Assembly: GCF_016805305.1 (NCBI RefSeq)
Contig: NZ_JAERQN010000001.1
Span: 1,054,001-1,118,000 of the forward strand
Direction of reading: 5' to 3'
DNA length: 64,000 bases
From: Falsiroseomonas ponticola
Lineage (GTDB): Bacteria > Pseudomonadota > Alphaproteobacteria > Acetobacterales > Acetobacteraceae
In this document: in pieces, positions 59,628 through 64,000 of the stretch
How the letters are laid out: every line of letters begins with the position of its first letter
How positions within the stretch are numbered: position 1 is the first letter of the stretch
Position numbers and translations under genes: made by a program
Notes under the pieces: model-generated
Database searches by the model: none
Told to the model about the DNA's origin: nothing
What the model saw: the letters and a program-made list of their open reading frames with translations, nothing else

Positions 59628-60602
59628 ATGAACATCGGACGACGCGGCGCCCTCGGCGCGATGGGCCTGCTGGCCATGCCCGGCCTGGCCCAGGCGCAGG
59701 CCACCTTCCCCGACCAGCCCATCCGCATGATCGTGCCCTTCGCGGCCGGTGGTCCCGCCGACATCATTGCCCGCGTCGTCGCCCGCGCCATGTCGGAACG
59801 CCTCGGCCGGCCCATCGTGGTGGAAGCGCGCGCCGGCGCGGGCGGCCTGATCGGCGTCGATGTCGCCTCCAAGTCGCGGCCGGATGGCCACACGCTGGTC
59901 ATGGCGTCCTCCGGCGCCATCGTCATCATCCCGCATATGCGCAGCAACATGCCCTACGACCCGCTGCGGGACCTGACGCCGGTGACGCAGGTGCTGGCGG
60001 TGCCGCAGATCGTCTCCGTCGCGCCGAACCTCGCCGTGCGCAACCTGGCGGAGCTGGTCGCCATGGCGAAGGCGAAGCCGGGCGAGCTCACCTTCGGCTC
60101 CGCCGGTATCGGATCCTCGCTGCACATGGCGGGTGAGCTGCTGAAGCTGCGCGCCGGCATCGACATCACCCACATCCCCTATGGCGGCGCCGCGCCGGCG
60201 GTGACGGATCTGCTCGCGGGCCGTATCCAGATCCTGGCCGCCGACGTCCCCGCGCTGATCGGCCAGGTCCGTGCCGGCGCGCTCCGCGCCCTGGCCGTGA
60301 CGGCGCAGGAGCGCCTGGCCATCCTGCCGGACGTGCCGACCGCCATCGAGGCCGGCGTGCCCAACATGATCAGCGAGACCTGGTATGGCCTCTTCGGCCC
60401 CGCCGCCATCCCGCAGGACCGCGTGGACATCCTGGTCAACGCGGCGCGCGCTTCCCTGCAGGATGCGGAGGTGCGCCGCGTGCTCGGCGAACAGGGCGGC
60501 CGCATCGTCGGCAGCACCCCGGCCGAATTCAACACCTTCATCCGCGAGACGAATGCCACCTGGGGCGACGTGGTCCGCACCACCGGCGCGCGGCTGGAGT
60601 AG
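59628..60602 (+). CDS. Bug/TctC-family substrate-binding protein, tandem copy 1
   Basis: A 324-residue exported protein with signal MNIGRRGALGAMGLLAMPGL ending at AQAQA. Motifs: IVPFAAGGPADIIARVVA, GRPIVVEARAGAGGLIG, RPDGHTLVMAS, GIGSSLHMAGELLKLRAG, ITHIPYGGAAPAVTDLLAG, LPDVPTAIEAG. A strong GGAGGAAA ribosome binding site precedes the ATG. It is the first of four consecutive Bug genes and the most divergent of them. The preceding catabolic genes (31-base gap) suggest a shared transcript. Confidence 0.93.
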   Translation: MNIGRRGALGAMGLLAMPGLAQAQATFPDQPIRMIVPFAAGGPADIIARVVARAMSERLGRPIVVEARAGAGGLIGVDVASKSRPDGHTLVMASSGAIVIIPHMRSNMPYDPLRDLTPVTQVLAVPQIVSVAPNLAVRNLAELVAMAKAKPGELTFGSAGIGSSLHMAGELLKLRAGIDITHIPYGGAAPAVTDLLAGRIQILAADVPALIGQVRAGALRALAVTAQERLAILPDVPTAIEAGVPNMISETWYGLFGPAAIPQDRVDILVNAARASLQDAEVRRVLGEQGGRIVGSTPAEFNTFIRETNATWGDVVRTTGARLE

Positions 60603-60606
60603 CGCC

Positions 60607-61581
60607 ATGCGGCGACGCACCCTCCTCGCCGCGCCGCTGCTGCTGCCCGCGGTGGCGCGTGCGCAGGCGCCCGGGGCGCCCCCCTGGGCGCCGACGCGCA
60701 GCCTCCGCATCATCGTGCCGCAGGCGCCGGGCGGCACGGCGGATACGCTGGCCCGCCTGGTGGCCGTGCCGCTCGGCGCGGCCTATGGCCAGGCCGTGGT
60801 GGTGGAGAACCGGCCCGGCGGCAACCAATCCGTGGGCGCCATCGCCGTCGCGCAATCGCCACCCGATGGCCACACCATGCTCTACGCGCCGCCCGGCGTG
60901 CAGATCCTGAACCCGCTGATGATGCGCAGCGTCCCCTACGACGCCTTCAACGATTTTTCTCCCGTTATCGCCCTGATGAGGGCACCGAAGCTGCTCGTCG
61001 TGCGCGGCGACTCGCCCGTGCGCAGCACGGCGGAGCTGATCGCGCTCGCCAAGGCGCGCCCCGGCCAGCTCACCTATTGCAGCGCCGGCATCGGCTCCGC
61101 CGGGCACCTCGCCGCCGCCCTCTTCTCCCAGATGGCGGGGATCGAGATGCTGCACGTCCCCTATCGCGGCACGGCACCCGGCGTGCAGGACCTGCTCGCG
61201 GGCCGCATCGACCTCACGCTCGACACCGCCGCGGCGCTGCTGCCGCTGGTGCGGGAAGGGCGGCTGCGCGCGCTCGCCGTCAGCACGCGGGACCGGGCGG
61301 AGGCCGCGCCCGACCTTCCGCCGATCGCCGACACGCTGCCCGGCTTCCATGACGCCAGCTTCAACTACCTGCTCGCCCCCGGCCGCACCCCGCCCGAGAT
61401 CACCGCCAGCCTGAACACCACGCTCGACCGCGTGCTGAAGGACCCCGCCATCCGCGCCCGCTTCGCGACCCTCGGGGCCGAGGCGCTGGGCGGCACGCGG
61501 GAGGAACTGGCCGCGATGATCCAGGAGGAGATCGCGCGCTGGCGCGGCGTCATCACCGCCCAGGGGATCACCCTCGAATGA
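60607..61581 (+). CDS. Bug/TctC-family substrate-binding protein, tandem copy 2
   Basis: A 324-residue exported protein starting MRRRTLLAAPLLLPAVARAQ. Motifs: IVPQAPGGTADTLARLVA, GQAVVVENRPGGNQSVG, PPDGHTMLYAPPGVQILNPL, MLHVPYRGTAPGVQDLLAG and HDASFNYLLAPGRTPPE. The last block is nearly identical in copy 3, which marks the two as close paralogues. It begins four bases after copy 1 and its stop overlaps the copy 3 start. Confidence 0.93.
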   Translation: MRRRTLLAAPLLLPAVARAQAPGAPPWAPTRSLRIIVPQAPGGTADTLARLVAVPLGAAYGQAVVVENRPGGNQSVGAIAVAQSPPDGHTMLYAPPGVQILNPLMMRSVPYDAFNDFSPVIALMRAPKLLVVRGDSPVRSTAELIALAKARPGQLTYCSAGIGSAGHLAAALFSQMAGIEMLHVPYRGTAPGVQDLLAGRIDLTLDTAAALLPLVREGRLRALAVSTRDRAEAAPDLPPIADTLPGFHDASFNYLLAPGRTPPEITASLNTTLDRVLKDPAIRARFATLGAEALGGTREELAAMIQEEIARWRGVITAQGITLE

Positions 61582-62552
61582 CCGCGCGCCGCACGCTCCT
61601 CCTCTCCAGCCTCGCGCTGCCCGCCTTTGTCCGGAAGGGGTGGGCGCAGGCGCCCTGGGCCCCGTCCCGCCCCATGCGCATGGTGGTGCCCTTCGCGCCC
61701 GGCGGGGCGGCCGATACCGTCGGGCGCCTCATCGCCGAGCAGCTGGCCGCACAGCTCGGCCAGCCCATGACGGTGGAGAACCGCCCCGGCGGCGGCACCA
61801 CCATCGGCGCCGTCGCCGTGGCGCGCGCGGCGGCCGATGGGCACACGCTGCTCTACGCCACGCCCAATGTGCAGATCCTCAACCCGCATCTCATGCGCTC
61901 CCTGCCCTATGATCCCGTCGCGGATTTCGCGCCGGTGATCGCGGTGCTGAAGGCGCCGAAGCTGCTGGTGGTGCGGCCCGATTTTCCCGCGCGCGACATC
62001 CCGGGCCTCATCGCGCTGGCGCGGCGGGAAGCGAATGCGCTGACCTTCGCCTCCGCCGGCGTCGCCTCCTCCGGCCACCTGGCCGCCGCCATGCTAGGCC
62101 AGATGGCGAATGTGGAGATGCTGCACGTGCCCTTCCGCGGCACCGCCCCCGCGGTGCAGGAGGTGATGGGCGGCCGCGTCGATTTCATGATGGACAACAT
62201 CGCGACGCTGCTGCCGCTGGTGCGGGACGGCAGGCTGCGCGCGCTGGCCGTCTCCACCGCCGATCCGGCGGCCGCAGCGCCCGAATTGCCGCGGGTGGCG
62301 CAGACGCTGCCGGGCTACCACGACGCCAGCTTCAACTACCTGCTGGCGCCGGCGCGCACGCCGCCGGAGGTGATCGCCGTGCTCAACGCCACGGTCAACG
62401 CCATCCTCGACCAGCCGGCGATGCGCGCGCGGTTCGAGGCGCTGGGCATCGAGAAGCTGGGCGGCACGCCGGAGGCGCTGGCCGCCATGGTGCGGGAGGA
62501 ATCGGATCGCTGGGGCCCGGTGATCCGCAGGGGAGGGATCACCGCCGAATGA
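61578..62552 (+). CDS. Bug/TctC-family substrate-binding protein, tandem copy 3
   Basis: A 324-residue exported protein with signal MTARRTLLLSSLALPAFVRK and cleavage near GWAQA. Motifs: VVPFAPGGAADTVGRLIA, GQPMTVENRPGGGTTIG, DGHTLLYATPNVQILNPHLM, MLHVPFRGTAPAVQEVMGG, HDASFNYLLAPARTPPE. It shares many segments with copy 2 and fewer with copy 4, so the group grew by tandem duplication followed by divergence in the binding lobes. It overlaps both neighbours by four bases. Confidence 0.93.
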   Translation: MTARRTLLLSSLALPAFVRKGWAQAPWAPSRPMRMVVPFAPGGAADTVGRLIAEQLAAQLGQPMTVENRPGGGTTIGAVAVARAAADGHTLLYATPNVQILNPHLMRSLPYDPVADFAPVIAVLKAPKLLVVRPDFPARDIPGLIALARREANALTFASAGVASSGHLAAAMLGQMANVEMLHVPFRGTAPAVQEVMGGRVDFMMDNIATLLPLVRDGRLRALAVSTADPAAAAPELPRVAQTLPGYHDASFNYLLAPARTPPEVIAVLNATVNAILDQPAMRARFEALGIEKLGGTPEALAAMVREESDRWGPVIRRGGITAE

Positions 62553-63511
62553 GCATCACCCGTCGCGCCGCCATCGCCGCGGCGCTCGCCACGCCCTCCC
62601 TGGCCCTGGCGCAGGCCTTCCCCAACCGCCCGCTGCGCATGATCTGCCCCTTCGCCGCCGGCGGCTCCGCCGATGCCAGCGCGCGCCAGGTCTCGGAAGC
62701 GCTGGCGCCGGTCCTCGGCCAGCCCGTGGTGGTGGAGAACCGCCCGGGCGGCGGCGCCACCATCGGCGCGCAGGTGGTGGCGCGCGCGCAGCCGGATGGC
62801 CACACGCTGCTCTACGGCACGCCCGGCCCGCAGATCATCAACCCGCACCTCATGCGCAGCGTGCCCTATGACCCGGAGCGCGATTTCGCCCCCGTCGCCG
62901 GCTACAAGCGCGCGCCGAACCTGCTGGCCGTGCATCCGGGCCTGCCCGTGCGGAACGTCCAGGAGCTGATCGCGCTGGCCAAGGCGCGGCCCGGCACGCT
63001 GACCTTCGCCTCCTCCGGCATCGGGTCATCCTCCCATCTGGCGGGGGAGATGCTGAAGTTCCTCGCGCAGATCGACATCACCCATGTCCCCTATCGCGGC
63101 ACCAGCCAGGCGCTGACGGACCTCATGGGCGGCACGGTCAGCATGGCGCTCGACACGCTTTCCATCCTGCTGCCGCCGTCGCGTTCCGGCCATCTCCGCG
63201 CGCTCGGCGTCACCACGCCGCAGCGCTCCGCCCTCGCGCCCGACCTGCCGGCCCTGGCGGAGGCGCTGCCCGGCTTTGATGCCGCGCCCTTCAACTACAT
63301 CGCCACCACCGGCGGCACGCCGGCGCCCATCGTCGCGCGGCTGAACCAGGCCGTGGTCGGCATCCTCAATGATCCCGCCTACCGCGCCCGCATGGAAGCG
63401 CTGGGCGAGGAAGCCACGCCCTCCACGCCGGCGGAACTGGCAGCGACCATCCGCGCGGAGAGCGCGCGGTGGAAACAGGTGATCGAGGCAGCGGGGATTC
63501 GAGCGGAATGA
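62549..63511 (+). CDS. Bug/TctC-family substrate-binding protein, tandem copy 4
   Basis: A 320-residue exported protein with signal MSITRRAAIAAALATPSLAL. Motifs: ICPFAAGGSADASARQVS, GQPVVVENRPGGGATIG, PDGHTLLYGTPGPQIINPHL, GIGSSSHLAGEMLKFLAQ, ITHVPYRGTSQALTDLMGG and a C-terminal Trp in ARWKQVIEAAGI. Both ends overlap neighbours by four bases (ATGA), including the enoyl-CoA hydratase gene. The tight coupling to that gene suggests the ligand enters a CoA-dependent pathway. Confidence 0.93.
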   Translation: MSITRRAAIAAALATPSLALAQAFPNRPLRMICPFAAGGSADASARQVSEALAPVLGQPVVVENRPGGGATIGAQVVARAQPDGHTLLYGTPGPQIINPHLMRSVPYDPERDFAPVAGYKRAPNLLAVHPGLPVRNVQELIALAKARPGTLTFASSGIGSSSHLAGEMLKFLAQIDITHVPYRGTSQALTDLMGGTVSMALDTLSILLPPSRSGHLRALGVTTPQRSALAPDLPALAEALPGFDAAPFNYIATTGGTPAPIVARLNQAVVGILNDPAYRARMEALGEEATPSTPAELAATIRAESARWKQVIEAAGIRAE

Positions 63512-64000
63512 GTGAGTATGAAACGCTGACGCTGGAGGTGGCGGACTACGTCGCCACCGTCACGCTGAACCGCCCGCCGGTGAATGCGATGAACCTCGCC
63601 ATGCGGCAGGAGATCGTGCGCGTCTTCGACGAGCTGCATGACCGCGCCGATGTCCGCGCCGTGGTGCTGACGGCGAATGGCAAGGCCTTCTGCGCCGGCG
63701 CGGACCTCAAGGAACGCCCGAACATCGCGGGTGAGCCCGGCGCCTATCCCCGCCACAACCGCCTGACGCGCGCCGTCTTCGACAGCGTGATGGAATGCGG
63801 CAAGCCCGTCATCGCCGCGGTCAACGGCCTCGGCATCGGCGCGGGCTGCGTGCTGGCGCTGAGTGCCGACATCATCCTGGTGGCGGAGGAAGCCTACCTC
63901 GCCATGACGGAGGTCGATGTCGGCCTGGCCGGCGGCGTGCGCCATGTGCTGCGCCATCTCGGCCAGTCCGATGCGCGGCTGATGATCTACACCGCGCGCC
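63508..64000 (+). CDS. Enoyl-CoA hydratase/isomerase family protein, 5' part
   Basis: The ATG at 63508 overlaps the stop of the last Bug gene, and the frame remains open to the end of the window (164 codons). The crotonase fold is clear: VTLNRPPVNAMNLAMRQEIV, the oxyanion-hole segments GKAFCAGADLKER (about 58-70) and NGLGIGAGCVLALSADIILV (about 109-128), then YLAMTEVDVGLAGG where the catalytic Glu of hydratases would lie (Glu in MTEVDVG is the candidate). The C-terminal part is beyond the window. It hydrates or isomerises an acyl-CoA formed by the upstream CoA-transferase. Confidence 0.93.
   Translation, partial: MSEYETLTLEVADYVATVTLNRPPVNAMNLAMRQEIVRVFDELHDRADVRAVVLTANGKAFCAGADLKERPNIAGEPGAYPRHNRLTRAVFDSVMECGKPVIAAVNGLGIGAGCVLALSADIILVAEEAYLAMTEVDVGLAGGVRHVLRHLGQSDARLMIYTAR

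Overview
The window is 64 kb of very GC-rich, densely packed chromosomal DNA with strong third-codon-position GC bias. Gene content and protein style point to an alphaproteobacterium of the Acetobacteraceae, Roseomonas-like; this is an inference from composition, Tat-exported Bug-family binding proteins, the Kdp system and DUF167/YggT/FolD neighbours, because no rRNA or marker gene is present. I see no insertion sequence, prophage or CRISPR array, and no gene-free stretch longer than about 300 bases.

Layout. 1-8.3 kb: 3' end of a GMC oxidoreductase, a palindrome-rich intergenic cluster, an orphan Bug receptor, a class A penicillin-binding protein with an overlapping histidine-kinase-like protein, a VapC/Phd-type toxin-antitoxin pair with paired operators, then a housekeeping run (NUDIX, EamA, FolD, DUF167, YggT) and tRNA-Ala(CGC). 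8.4-16.6 kb: an aromatic meta-cleavage-type cluster (TetR, FAH-fold hydrolase, Bug receptor, carboxymuconolactone-decarboxylase-like protein, extradiol dioxygenase, LysR, FAD monooxygenase, second Bug receptor). 16.6-24.6 kb: potassium uptake, with kdpDE divergent from an extra 27-residue membrane peptide and kdpFABC. 24.6-30.5 kb: three Bug receptors, a D-2-hydroxyacid dehydrogenase, an SMP-30-type lactonase and an IclR regulator.

30.5-39.2 kb: a lipoprotein, a divergent two-component system and a heavy-metal-type RND efflux system (adaptor, pump, TolC-like channel). A conserved direct-repeat box lies in front of both the lipoprotein and the efflux genes. 39.1-43.8 kb: a phytase-like esterase, phnD, two phnE and a hexapeptide transferase in one operon, with no phnC ATPase and a Pho-box-like repeat upstream. 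43.8-52.8 kb: a ROK regulator with a peptide-type binding protein, a DctP-GAF operon divergent from a fused DctQM permease, a Rid protein and a second peptide-type binding protein. 52.8-64 kb: a two-subunit class I fumarase/tartrate dehydratase co-transcribed with a Bug receptor, diverging from a run of catabolic genes (D-2-hydroxyacid dehydrogenase, GST, CoA-transferase, CMD-like, amidohydrolase), four tandem Bug receptors, and the 5' part of an enoyl-CoA hydratase.

The common theme is solute capture: 15 periplasmic binding proteins (11 of them Bug/TctC type), yet only two partial sets of permeases (PhnE x2, DctQM) and no TctA/TctB. Most receptors sit beside catabolic enzymes or regulators, which suggests each is tuned to one organic acid and shares membrane components encoded elsewhere.
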